NCBI GenBank assembly: GCA_027924645.1
Contig: BSBN01001225.1
Coordinates: 10,558,001 to 10,622,000, forward strand
Length of the DNA stretch: 64,000 bases
Direction: 5' to 3'
Source: Cunninghamia lanceolata
Lineage: Eukaryota; Streptophyta; Pinopsida; Cupressales; Cupressaceae
Shown: piece by piece, positions 11,001-19,630 of the stretch
How the letters are laid out: every line of letters starts with the position of its first letter
Position numbering within the stretch: position 1 is the stretch's first letter
The notes under the pieces: model-generated
What the model was told of the DNA's origin: nothing
The model's input: the letters and a program-made list of their open reading frames with translations, nothing else
Database searches by the model: none
Program-made: the position numbers and the translations under genes

Positions 11001-13500
11001 AGTCAATAGGTCGTATGAACTTTGCGTCTAATAGCTTTTGTACTTCCACCACCAAGAGAGCTATCTGTGGGTGCATTTTTCTCAATTTCTGCTTGACTGG
11101 TTTCACCTTGGGATCCACTGTGAGATAATGAACTACCAGCTTAGGGTCTAGCCCTGGCATATCTACATAGGTCCATGCAAAGTTGATGGTTCGTTGCAAG
11201 AAGAACTTGTTAAGATTTCTGTGCTCTGTATCAGATAATGATGCTGCTAGAAATGTTGTCTTTGGATTCTGTTCTGTACCTAGGTTGATCTCTGTAGAAT
11301 CTTCCACTAGTAGAGCTGATTTCTCTTGATACTTAGATGGTAAGGGAAGGTCAAATCCTCCATCCTCAGGTGCCACAGTTGGGTTTTCACCTTTGGATAC
11401 GTCCTTTATTTTTACTATTTTATGATCAGGAGGTGCCACAGTGTGGTTTTCACCTAGAGATCTTTGTTTATGTGCACTTTTGCGACTAGAGGATTTGGCA
11501 TTCTCACCAAAATAAGCCATGGACTCTAGTTCCATTACAAAACCTGCCTTGTGATCGCCAAGAGGGATACCTTCTCGAAGTCCCATGAATTCAGCTAAAG
11601 CTTCGTCATTCTGAAAGACATCTATAACGGGGGCCCCTTGTTGGTCCCAATCGATAAGTTCAGGGTAGACAAGCGTGACATTCTGGGTGCTGGTGGTGGA
11701 AGTTAAGGATACAGAGGATAGTGTAAAAATGGAGGATTCCGCGAATAGATTGGTCATGTGGAGGGAAGAGTCATCGGTGATATCCTCTGTAGACGTCGTA
11801 TCGGTGGGAAACTTGTCAGCTACCTCGTCGAGGATATACTCGATGTCCGAGGCGTGTGGTACCTTCTTACCAAATCCTAATCCTTTCTTGTCTAGCTTCT
11901 TTGTTACCACAATGGGCTCCATAGTGCCTTGATTCTGTTTCCCAAGGCCACCTTTGCCTTTATAGCCCATGTTTTTCACTATCCTTAAGCCATTGCCATA
12001 TTGCTTGACTGGTATCGTGACTGGTTCTTTCTCCTTGTAGAGCCAAGAAGAGATGTCCTCAATAGTTTCCTCTTCCAATAACCGTCCATGTTGGAATTGG
12101 GTTAGGAATGTTGGGGGAGGAATAGTTGTTGTTTTGGTAACTTTAGCAATGGGTGGTTTGCCGTAAGATTTGGGAGATAAAGGCATCCGCCCTACACAAC
12201 AAGATTCAGAGATATCATAAGAGCCAAAGCCTATATCCCGAAAGCGAGCTGTGATTTTGGGGAGGGGGGTAGGCTCACTTGTAGAGGCTTGTGTGAGAGT
12301 TTCAGGGTCAACATAGAGAGGGGACTCAAGGGCTTTGTCATTTTTAGGCACTTGGTTGCAATTCTTATAGCTTCCTTGCAAGACACGGCAAAATTCAAAA
12401 GGATTAGGATCTCCTGGGATGGTGATCTCTGTACCATTGTATGGGAACTTGAGGGATTGATGGTATGTGGAGGGAACAGCTTTCATTGCATTGATCCATG
12501 GGCGGCCTAGGATAATGTTGTAAGGCAGCTCAATATCAAGAACTTGGCACCTGGTTTCAAGCATGACAGGGCCCAGTTGTATAGGTAAGTGAATAACACC
12601 CTCTGAACGGCGTTCTGCATCATCATACCCTTTGATTGTAATACTATGCTCAGTGTTGACGTGATCCTCAGAGTATCCCAATTGCTTTAGTAACTTTAAA
12701 GAACAGATGTTGAGACCAGCACCACCATCTATGAGGATGCGTTTGATTTTGCGCTTATGGATGAGCACTTCAATATGGAGGGCATCGTTGTGACATGGAT
12801 CATGGGAGGGGAGGTCCTTCTCAGAGAAGACCACATTGTAAGGTGAAGCAATATTACCCACTATAGCTTGGAAATCTGCAACTGCTATGTTGTTAGGAAC
12901 GGACGACTCTTGGAGGGCTTTTTCTAACACCACTCTATGTGCAGGTGATGACCGTAGAAGGTCCAAAATAGAGATTTGTGCTAGTGTTTTCCCTAGATGT
13001 TCGACAAGATTATAATCAGACTGAACCGGAAGTCTAGGTGTAGGTGTACGAATGGTGACATGACCTCGATGGGTAGTAACAGAACAATCCGTAGATTTGC
13101 CTTTGATGGTGAGGGTAGACACTCGACTCTCTTCAAAACGACCTACAATGGAATCGAAAGACGTGGAAGCATGATTGATACCTTTACCTCTATCCTGAGG
13201 AGGAGGTGGACCGTGATGAGGGAATGGTTCCTTGTACATATCGAGATCCTTGTTCGTGTGTTGCGCTGGTGATTCATTCTCAAAAGTGATTTGATTAGCT
13301 TCGATAAGGTTTTGGATGAGGTGCTTAAGCTTCATGCAAGATGCTGTTCGATGACCTTTGCTCCTATGGAACTCACAATACTCATTGTCTCTGTAACGTG
13401 CAGTTTTGTAGACAGGTTCTCCATAAGGAGGAGCATCAGGTAAGGTTATGAGCCCTTTCAGCAAAGCTTGCTGTAAGACTGATTCGATGGGCACTCCCAA
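8023..13500 (-). CDS. pol: T1 pol polyprotein (protease, G-patch, RT, RNase H, archaeal-type RNase H, integrase)
   Basis: This is one open frame of 1825 codons, from a TTG codon at 13498-13500; the frame stays open upstream to a TAA at 13654-13656, so the true junction with gag is unsettled. By approximate residue: Cys/His motif YCEFHRSKGH (41-50), retropepsin LIDGGAG (D258), G-patch GLRIVKNMGYKGKGGLG (504-520), RT with FRDLNKACPK and YVDD (953-956), a degenerate RT-linked RNase H (LYISTTNSALGALL lacks the first catalytic Asp), archaeal-type RNase H (1243-1368: FDGS, E1286, GDSQLVI, HNKAAD), and integrase with a zinc motif and DDE residues D1543, D1604, E1640 and a GPF motif. No chromodomain follows. 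All expected enzymes are present and uninterrupted, so the ORF could be active. Confidence 0.95.
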   Translation of the reverse strand: MGVPIESVLQQALLKGLITLPDAPPYGEPVYKTARYRDNEYCEFHRSKGHRTASCMKLKHLIQNLIEANQITFENESPAQHTNKDLDMYKEPFPHHGPPPPQDRGKGINHASTSFDSIVGRFEESRVSTLTIKGKSTDCSVTTHRGHVTIRTPTPRLPVQSDYNLVEHLGKTLAQISILDLLRSSPAHRVVLEKALQESSVPNNIAVADFQAIVGNIASPYNVVFSEKDLPSHDPCHNDALHIEVLIHKRKIKRILIDGGAGLNICSLKLLKQLGYSEDHVNTEHSITIKGYDDAERRSEGVIHLPIQLGPVMLETRCQVLDIELPYNIILGRPWINAMKAVPSTYHQSLKFPYNGTEITIPGDPNPFEFCRVLQGSYKNCNQVPKNDKALESPLYVDPETLTQASTSEPTPLPKITARFRDIGFGSYDISESCCVGRMPLSPKSYGKPPIAKVTKTTTIPPPTFLTQFQHGRLLEEETIEDISSWLYKEKEPVTIPVKQYGNGLRIVKNMGYKGKGGLGKQNQGTMEPIVVTKKLDKKGLGFGKKVPHASDIEYILDEVADKFPTDTTSTEDITDDSSLHMTNLFAESSIFTLSSVSLTSTTSTQNVTLVYPELIDWDQQGAPVIDVFQNDEALAEFMGLREGIPLGDHKAGFVMELESMAYFGENAKSSSRKSAHKQRSLGENHTVAPPDHKIVKIKDVSKGENPTVAPEDGGFDLPLPSKYQEKSALLVEDSTEINLGTEQNPKTTFLAASLSDTEHRNLNKFFLQRTINFAWTYVDMPGLDPKLVVHYLTVDPKVKPVKQKLRKMHPQIALLVVEVQKLLDAKFIRPIDYSDWVSNIVPVSKPNGHIRMCNDFRDLNKACPKDDFPLPNIDIIVDLTAGHEMLSLMDRFSGYNQIRIAEEDQHKTTFTCPWGNYCWCVMSFGLKNAGATYQRAMTVIFHDLFHHIMEDYVDDILAKSSREDHIQVLGQIFDRLEKYQVRLNPKKCVFGVTSGKLLGYIVSRRGIEVDPAKVKAIVEMPPPKNLKALRSLQGRLQSIRRFISQLADKCQPFQHLLRKDVSFRWDNKCQAAFDQLKEYLATPPVLVPPVADKPLILYISTTNSALGALLAQNDDTGKEHAIYYISRTLVGYELNYSPMERACLAVVFSSQKLRHYMLNQHTNLIAKIDPLKYLLAKAALTGRLAKWVMILSEFDIEYTDRKAIKGQALADQLAEAPMKDTHPMVADFPDENLFTLANSIMWKLYFDGSYTQHGSGAGILFVTPQNDYIPKSYRLAFPCTNNIAEYEALLIGLNTAVQWDITELQVYGDSQLVIRQVTDEYQTKDEKLVPYKQLVDVYKPHFSHITFEKIPREHNKAADSMASVGSLIDMPANTQKCEFLIEQLLIPAVDVPVTEIICELVGPNSPWYEDIYEYLKNKTFPPDLSSTQRKTFIRRSSRYIILGDTLYRRSLDGIVLRCLNAEEAEATLRDIHEGVCGAHSTGPNLAKKILRTGYYWPTIEQDAAQFAKKCLQCQQHGDLIHAPAHELQPVTTPWPFSQWGLDLVGQIHPSSSNGHKFIITATEYFTKWVEAIPMTYITGKQIAKFILNYLICRYGIPQAIVTDNGRPFKNQDVRALCIQYNIQHRFSTPYYPQSNGQAEASNKTILKILKKTVNEAGRDWHLQLNPALWAYRTSIRTPTGATPYALVFGSEAILPIEVEIPSLRVSMQDLIGGDEYRTSRLAELELLDERRLAALNHLHVYQNRLRRNYNKKIKERRFQVGDLVLKENQRNQADREKKGKFEPNWLGPFIVTAAYGSGAYTLATPDGIPLDEPLNSVHLKKFYA

Positions 13501-15803
13501 AGGAGTAAATTGACGTCGCGGAGGGTAATCTTGTTGGGGCCGCTCTTGTTGTCGTTGTTGATTTTGATAAGGCTGCCTTTGTTGTTGCTGTTGTTGAGGT
13601 GGAGCTTGACTTGGTTTGAGAGTTGCAGCGGTGTTTGCAACGTTTGGACATGCTTAGTATCGACCACTCCATCATTGACCACGTTTTTGTTCTTGTTCCA
13701 ATATTTGGGTTTATCATTCGATTGTTGATGAGAAGAGCTATCTTTCGTCTCTTTGAAGATTTTGACCACACCTTTAGCAATGAGGGCCTTCTCAATGTTG
13801 ATGCCCTTGTATGTGATTTCATCGAAGGTTGTAGCACTAAGAATTTGCAAATGGAAACCTAACTCTTGGTTGAGGTCCTGTACAAAGATGCTAACAAGCT
13901 GTTTCTCTGGAATCTTGAAAGGGAATTTACTAGCCATTTGTCTCCATCGTTGGAGGAAAGAAATGAACGTTTCACCATTTTTCTGTTTATTGTTGCATAG
14001 GTCCGTCATGGAAATCTCATGCTCTGCGTTGTAAGAAAAATGGGTGGCAAACTTCTCTGCTAGCTCGTTGAAGGACTTAATACCCGTAGGTAAGTGTGAG
14101 AACCATTCTATTGCTTGACCTCCAAGACTGCGAGGAAAGAGACGCATAAGATACGTGTCGTTATGTGAGACCTCGAAGCAAGCAAGATAGAATTCCCTAA
14201 GATGATCTTTTGGGTCACCTTTTCCTTTGTACTTATCAAACTTTGGAATAGTGAAATTTTGAGGAAAAGGGATCATTGGTAATGACCGATCAAAAGGATA
14301 AGGACACACTTCCTCTAAAGAGAAGGTCTTTTTGGTGTGGCCAAACGTAAGATCAGATAGCTGTTGTTGTACCTCCGCAATCTTTAGTTCCATAGTCGTG
14401 GGAGGGGTTGGTAACGTCTCCTGTTGTCCAAAAGGCGGTTGGTGTTGCCCGTATGGAAGATTATAGTGTGAGCCATGCGCAGTGGTATTGTAAGGGTCGT
14501 AAGATTGATTGGGATTGTATGGATTGTATGATTGGTTCAGATTGGGTTGGAATTGGAGGCCTTGATTAGGTAGAGGTGGAGGTGGCGCTAGGTAAGAATG
14601 TTGGCTTTGCGATGGTTGAAGAAACGTATTGGGGGGAGGAAAGCTAAAGTGCGTTTGATTAGGTTGTGATGGTGGCACATAGCTTTGGGAAACCTGATGT
14701 TGGGAATGTTGCGAGTGGCTAGGCAATGTATGAAAGAAGTTGAGCGTGGATGAACGCTGTGGAGGAGGAACATAGGTAGAAGTGTTTTGCGATGGTGGGG
14801 GTTGATTGAAGAGGAGAGTAGAAGAATGTTGTGGTGGAGGAACATAGGTAGAAGTGATTTGCGATGGTTGGGGTTGCTTGAGGATGAAAGTAGAAGAATG
14901 TTGTGGTTGGGGCTGCGTGACTCCAATTGGTTGAGAGACATGCAGGTGTGATGATATAGGAGGTGGCATTTGTTGAGACCCTTGTTGCATGGCTACATAA
15001 GTGTTCCTCGGATTGTAATTGGGTGGGAAACCTACGCGTGATGGGGTAACCAAGATTCCACTTGCGCTTGGGGTGGACACTTTAGGAGGTGGTTGCACAT
15101 TCGACCGAGCTAAGGTGGCTTGTTTAGCTAACTCTGCTTGACGTTGGAGAGTTTCTTGTTGGTTTTGATAGATCTCCATAGGAGTCAAAAGTGGTGATAT
15201 GGGCCTCTCCCCTGTTGGATTTTGAAAAAGGGGATTCCTATACTGCAAACCTTGAGTAGGTAAGGGCGTAGTGACTGTGGACATGGTTTGCACCGCTTGT
15301 ATGGTTTCTTGGGTGTTGTTGCTCTCCTTGAGAGTGGACATATCAAAATCGGGAGGTAACTTGGCACCTTGCTTGGCAAGTAAGCGAAAGAACTGATCCT
15401 GATTCTCACTAAGGATTTTATCAAAGGCAGCTATAGCTCTAGGATCTTGTATAAATTCATCAAGATCTTGCCCATCTTCTTGAGAGGATTGACCTATTTC
15501 AAAGTGTCGCTCTTCTTGAGATGGGGGTTGATCTATGACATATCCTTGTGGGACAAAATCCGGAGGCAAGCCTGTGGTATACTGCGGTGTATTTAGCAAA
15601 GGGGTTCTATCCTCATGAGGATTGCTTGGTTCATCTATGTGCGGCATGTTTGGAGAGCTGATTGGTCTTGCCGCGGGTGTACTAGGAGTCACTTTGGGAG
15701 TAACGTTGAGACGACCTGATTGTGGTGTGCGAGGGGGTGACTTGTGCTTCTTAGGGATAACTTGCCTAGACTTCATAGTTTGCTGTAGCCTAGTGGTGAC
15801 CAT
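13458..15803 (-). CDS. gag: T1 gag
   Basis: The frame has 781 codons starting with ATG at 15801-15803 (MVTTRLQQTMKSRQ). The first ~480 residues are low-complexity and rich in Pro, Gln and Ser with SQPSQ/PPPQHSSTL repeats. The conserved retrotransposon gag domain (PF03732 type) follows at about 500-640: PKFDKYKGKGDPKDHLREF, QAIEWFSHLP and ETFISFLQRWR. The C terminus is basic and Asn-rich. Pol is in the -1 frame relative to gag, and the two frames overlap over 13458-13653. I find no standard slippery heptamer there, so fusion could need frameshifting, splicing, or simply a one-base indel in this copy. Confidence 0.9.
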   Translation of the reverse strand: MVTTRLQQTMKSRQVIPKKHKSPPRTPQSGRLNVTPKVTPSTPAARPISSPNMPHIDEPSNPHEDRTPLLNTPQYTTGLPPDFVPQGYVIDQPPSQEERHFEIGQSSQEDGQDLDEFIQDPRAIAAFDKILSENQDQFFRLLAKQGAKLPPDFDMSTLKESNNTQETIQAVQTMSTVTTPLPTQGLQYRNPLFQNPTGERPISPLLTPMEIYQNQQETLQRQAELAKQATLARSNVQPPPKVSTPSASGILVTPSRVGFPPNYNPRNTYVAMQQGSQQMPPPISSHLHVSQPIGVTQPQPQHSSTFILKQPQPSQITSTYVPPPQHSSTLLFNQPPPSQNTSTYVPPPQRSSTLNFFHTLPSHSQHSQHQVSQSYVPPSQPNQTHFSFPPPNTFLQPSQSQHSYLAPPPPLPNQGLQFQPNLNQSYNPYNPNQSYDPYNTTAHGSHYNLPYGQHQPPFGQQETLPTPPTTMELKIAEVQQQLSDLTFGHTKKTFSLEEVCPYPFDRSLPMIPFPQNFTIPKFDKYKGKGDPKDHLREFYLACFEVSHNDTYLMRLFPRSLGGQAIEWFSHLPTGIKSFNELAEKFATHFSYNAEHEISMTDLCNNKQKNGETFISFLQRWRQMASKFPFKIPEKQLVSIFVQDLNQELGFHLQILSATTFDEITYKGINIEKALIAKGVVKIFKETKDSSSHQQSNDKPKYWNKNKNVVNDGVVDTKHVQTLQTPLQLSNQVKLHLNNSNNKGSLIKINNDNKSGPNKITLRDVNLLLWECPSNQSYSKLC

Positions 15804-15889
15804 GGGATATGCTTAGGACACAATGTAATGCTGGGAATCTGTGAGATGCTTTGAAGAAGCGGACAAACTCTGATGCACAAAGTACTGGA

Positions 15890-16150
15890 CCAAAGGCGCT
15901 ATACTGTTTGACCAAAGGCGCAGGACTGTGCTACCAAAAGTGTGCTACTGTGGGCCAGAGGCGACGGACTGAGCTACCAATAGCGAGTTACTGCTATGCC
16001 AAAGGCGAGCTACAGTGACCAAAAGTGAGCTACTGTTATACCGAGGGCGCTGAAGTAGAGTGTTAGCCAGAGGCGAGGTACTGCTATACCAAAGGTGATC
16101 TACTGTATGGCCAAAAGCGAGCTGCTGTAATACCAAGGGTGCTGAAGTAG
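15890..16150 (-). repeat. GCGC-motif array, gag-proximal block
   Basis: About 12 degenerate units of ACCAAAAGCGCNNTACTG on the plus strand, which is AGCGCTTTTGGT on the gag sense strand, spaced about 20-25 bp. This block is more diverged than the one near the PBS; many units have GCGAG or GTGAG in place of GCGCT. Confidence 0.85.
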
Positions 16151-17344
16151 TGTCTGATGTTTTTCAAAGGCAAGATTTTTCTGTTTTTGATTGGATTGTT
16201 TTGGCAAGAGAAAACACAGCAAACAAGTGGTCAAAAAAGGCACAAGGACTGACACAACAGATAGTGTATGTTCAAGGCTCCAAACAAGCCCAATGTTTCC
16301 ACAGGTCTAATACAGTTGCAATCAATAACAAGCACTTTTTATCCCTAGAGACAAGGTTTCATTGCAGTAGATCAGCTCACAGCTTAATACTCCGTCGATA
16401 AAAATATCATTCCATAAAGGTGTCGGATATTTAGTATCTTTGCGAGAGACGATAGGTAGGGATATCTCACCCTCCCCTTGGAAAGCTCAAGTAGGTCACA
16501 AGAGCTTTATGTCCGAGGGAATACTATCTCTTCTCAAGGGAGCCAATGGTGAGTGTCTTAAGGGTTTAAATCGATTTCCCTTGCACTGATGATTACCGCA
16601 ATGTTCGGAGGTAGGTCGGGTAGTCTCTATCTAGATTGGTTCTTAGTGACTTTGAGGGACCAACGCCTTACGAGCAATGCGACAAGCTACTAAAAGCTTT
16701 AACCAATCCTACTAAGAGTTTCAAACACTTCGCTCAATGTGAAAATCATTTCCACAAAGGGCTAGTACACCTCTTTTCAGTTTGGCATCACAAGGTAAGG
16801 CTGACGTCGGTTAGGACTTGGCTTTCACCTTATCCCTTTTATATAGCGGTTCAAAGGAAAACTCCGATTAGGGTCGTCCCTTTTGGATGAATCGCAATCC
16901 AAAAGCAGGCCCTTCTAAAGGAAGTAAAAAAATGTAAAATCAAGCACGTCAAACAATGGTTCAATTGTCCCGTTATAAGAAAAATAAGGTGCAACTAAGC
17001 TATGCACACACACGATTGTAGTTGTAAATTGTCCCTTATGAAATGAAGTGTTTGGCATTCATGTCCATTGTCCTTTAGAAAAATGAGGTGTTTGTCCATA
17101 CATGTCCATTGTCCCTTAAGAAAATCAGTATGTTCCTAAGACTTAGATTGCAACGAAAGATTTGTTCAATTACTTCTTTTAAGCATGCAATGTGTTTCTA
17201 AGACTTAGTAAGGTAGAACAAAAAAGGGTCTTCAACACTCGTCCTGCATAAATATGTTAAAAACACCTATTGGCTCTGTGTGAGTAATAAGAAGCTGCAG
17301 CAATTCCGTTAGTTCCACCAAAATTTCACAAGTTAGCAAAAAAT

Positions 17345-18090
17345 AAATCAACTTTGACCAAAAGCGCTGAATAACATTACCAGAAGCGACCTACTGTGTT
17401 CCAGGAGCGCTGTAATGCAGACCAGAAGCGTCAGAGAATATAGGCAGTAGCGTTGAACAATAACCAGAAGCGCTTCACTATCGTTCCAAAAGCGCTACGA
17501 TAAATACCAAAGGCGTGAAACGATAATACCAATAGCGCTGTAGAAGATCCAAGAGCGCTTCACTATATAACCGAAAGCGCGATAATATATTGCCAAAAGC
17601 GCTGTTCTGTCTCAGATACAGAAAATATTAGTTTCCTTAACAATAACCAGGTCAAAATAATTTTTCATGGTGGACCTATTATCTAAAGGATGATATCTGA
17701 TAGATCTGGGTTGTGTAATCTGGAAAACTCAGCAAAATGGATCAGAACAATGGGTTAGCACAAGAAACAAGGATATTCCTAAATAAATCAGCTTAGGAGA
17801 TATCCAAAATGCAGGTTCTGAAAGACAAATATAACAGCTCGTCCGACAGAACGACAGATCTGAAATGAGAGATCACTGCAAAACCCCGAATGAAGTCAAA
17901 AAAACCTAATTTTAACCAAAAGCGCCTAATAACACGCCAGTAGCGCTTTTCTGTGCTGCCGATAGCGCTTTTCTGTGCTACCAGAAGCGCGGCCGTGCCG
18001 CCAAGGGCGCTGAACTGTTCCTGCAAAAGCGCTGTAATATACTGCCAGAAGCGCTGTGAAGTGCCGTAAGCGCCGTGCCGTACTGTGTCT
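17345..18090 (-). repeat. GCGC-motif array, PBS-proximal blocks
   Basis: About 20 units in two blocks (17345-17620 and 17917-18090) with consensus AGCGCTTYTGGY on the gag sense strand, for instance ACCAGAAGCGCTTC on plus. Roughly 300 bp without the motif separates the blocks. Motif orientation relative to the transcript is the same as in the PMD intron. Confidence 0.88.
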
Positions 18091-18133
18091 TAAAAAAAAA
18101 ACAATTTTCTCAAAGAAACCAAGGGATTAGTGG

Positions 18134-18151
18134 GTCCCACCGGGCGTGCCA
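18134..18151 (-). promoter_or_regulatory. T1 candidate primer binding site
   Basis: Three bases inside the 5' LTR the element strand reads TGGCACGCCCGGTGGGAC. It starts with TGG, as a site pairing with a tRNA CCA end should. It is not the initiator-Met site TGGTATCAGAGC used by G1-G3 and C2. I cannot name the tRNA with confidence. Confidence 0.7.
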
Positions 18152-18154
18152 AAA

Positions 18155-19317
18155 TGTGTATATGGAAAATCGATCTATTCTAAACTAATTAAAAACCAAA
18201 AAATCCAATAACATAAAGAAAATGAATCTAAGTAAAAGCCATGACAAATAACCAATGCGATAAAGACTTTTACCGAAATTTGTGTTGTTTCCTTTGGATT
18301 GAATGTAGAATTGCTCAATGAAATTGCAAAGCCATAGCTGCAACAAGCGAGTGTAGTGCTCAAGAGATCAATGTCAAATGATCGTAAGGTTGCTCAATCG
18401 ACGCGTTGTGTATGCTCAAAGCTCTGTTAAGTATGCCTGAGAATACGATCGAAGAGAGAGAGTAAATGAAGGAGATGAGGGGGGTTTATATAGATTTCAA
18501 GTAAAATCGATCAACGGTCCAAATAATTCAAAAGAATCAATGGAGGAGAACAGTTGAGGAATGTGCAACGAATGAGGAGAAGACATGTGTCTTGCTTTCT
18601 TTTGCATGAGAGGAGTTATCAAGAATAGAAGAATAAGTTAACTGAAGAAATAAATCAATTAAAGAATAAAGCAATTAGTTAAGTGATTTAAAACAAGAAG
18701 AAGAGATTTGCATGAGAATAGAAGATATTTTGCTTTATTAAATATAGAAATATTTAATTGATGAGCAAGAAAGCTTGAGTTATTTTAGAGATAACTCAAA
18801 TTAGAAGAAAAAGCAATTTAAATAAATAATTGATTTATTTAAATTTAGAGAAGATATTTTGGAAGAAACAATTAAATAATTGGAATTATTTAATTTAGAA
18901 GATTTAAAAGCAAATTAAATAAATAAATTTATTTAATTGTTGTGCATGATTTTGGAAGAATAATTTTGATTTAATTAAATAATTTAAGAATTATTTAATT
19001 TTAGATAAGAGGGAATTTGTTGAATTAATTAAATAATTGGATATATTTAATTAATGTGGATTTGATTTTTGGAAAGAGGATAATGATCTAATTAAATAAT
19101 TAAAATTATTTAATTGTGGAAGAATATAGAGGAATTTAATTTAATTAATTAAATTATGAGGATTTATTTAATTAATGTCACAATTTTGTGATTTAGAAGA
19201 ATTTGGTGAAATTAATTAAATAATTAGATTATTTAATTAATGTTGAAATGCAGGTGATTAGGAAGAAATGACGAAATGCAAGTGATGCGACGACTTGATC
19301 ATTTTAGGGTGTCTACA
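18155..19317 (-). repeat. T1 5' LTR (right)
   Basis: 1163 bp, TG...CA, same length as the left copy and differing at three sites, all transitions. On the element strand TATATAA is at 18486-18492, giving a U3 of about 830 bp and R+U5 of about 300 bp. U3 is packed with AATTAAATAATT-type palindromes. Confidence 0.95.
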
Positions 19318-19322
19318 TAGTT
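19318..19322. repeat. Right target-site duplication of T1 (TAGTT)
   Basis: Identical to 1175-1179. See the left copy. Confidence 0.95.
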
Positions 19323-19573
19323 TTCAAATCCAAGACATTTGTCAATTCAATATCAAATAGGGCAGTCAACAATGCTTCTTTGTCTCGAGTGTTGTGTTTA
19401 GTATCTCTGAGTTCATCTATAGTTGAAGTTCCATTCTTCAGAATCTTATACACATTCTTGGTCATTAGCTAAAAGACATAACCCATACATTCTAGATGAC
19501 ACTGCATGCATACCTTCTAGAGGGAGTAATTTGTTCTATCAAATCTTAGAATTTCCTTCTTGTAAGATGACAT
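19318..19573 (-). pseudogene. gag: Copia C1 gag, N-terminal part
   Basis: Minus-strand reading from ATG at 19571-19573 gives MSSYKKEILRFDRTNYSL and later LLTALFDIELTNVLDLKT, running straight into the T1 insertion and continuing at 1179. At least one stop (after CMGYVF) breaks it. It is the start of a UBN2-type Copia gag. Confidence 0.85.
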
Positions 19574-19617
19574 CTTGGATCTCCTCAAGCAGTCAAGCTT
19601 CTTTTAGAGTTACTTTT

Positions 19618-19628
19618 CTTTGATACCA
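19618..19628 (-). promoter_or_regulatory. C1 primer binding site
   Basis: Minus strand reads TGGTATCAAAG two bases inside the C1 LTR. This is the initiator tRNA-Met site with one change from the usual TGGTATCAGAG. Confidence 0.8.
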
Positions 19629-19630
19629 AT

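Larger units (their letters stand above)
15804..18154 (-). other. Long 5' leader of T1
   Basis: This is 2351 bp between the 5' LTR and the gag ATG, without a credible ORF. It holds three GCGC-motif blocks (about 15890-16150, 17345-17620 and 17917-18090). They are separated by unique sequence (16150-17340) with several small ATG-led frames, typical of a long untranslated leader. Confidence 0.75.
1180..19317 (-). mobile_element. T1: complete Tat-lineage Ty3/Gypsy retrotransposon
   Basis: This is an 18,138-bp element with 1163-bp LTRs at each end (TG...CA), a 5-bp TSD, a candidate PBS next to the right LTR and a polypurine tract next to the left LTR, so it reads leftward. Order in its own sense: 5' LTR, 2.35 kb leader with a GCGC-motif array, gag (781 aa), pol (about 1825 aa), 2.56 kb spacer with a tandem array, an antisense PMD gene, PPT, 3' LTR. 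The second (archaeal-type) RNase H between RT-RNase H and integrase, the lack of a chromodomain and the great size are marks of the Tat lineage. It is inserted in the gag of Copia C1. Confidence 0.95.

Noticed and set aside
16150..16401. 83-codon plus-strand ORF in the T1 leader
   Set aside because: It is on the strand opposite to gag-pol, has no family resemblance, and such lengths are expected by chance here.
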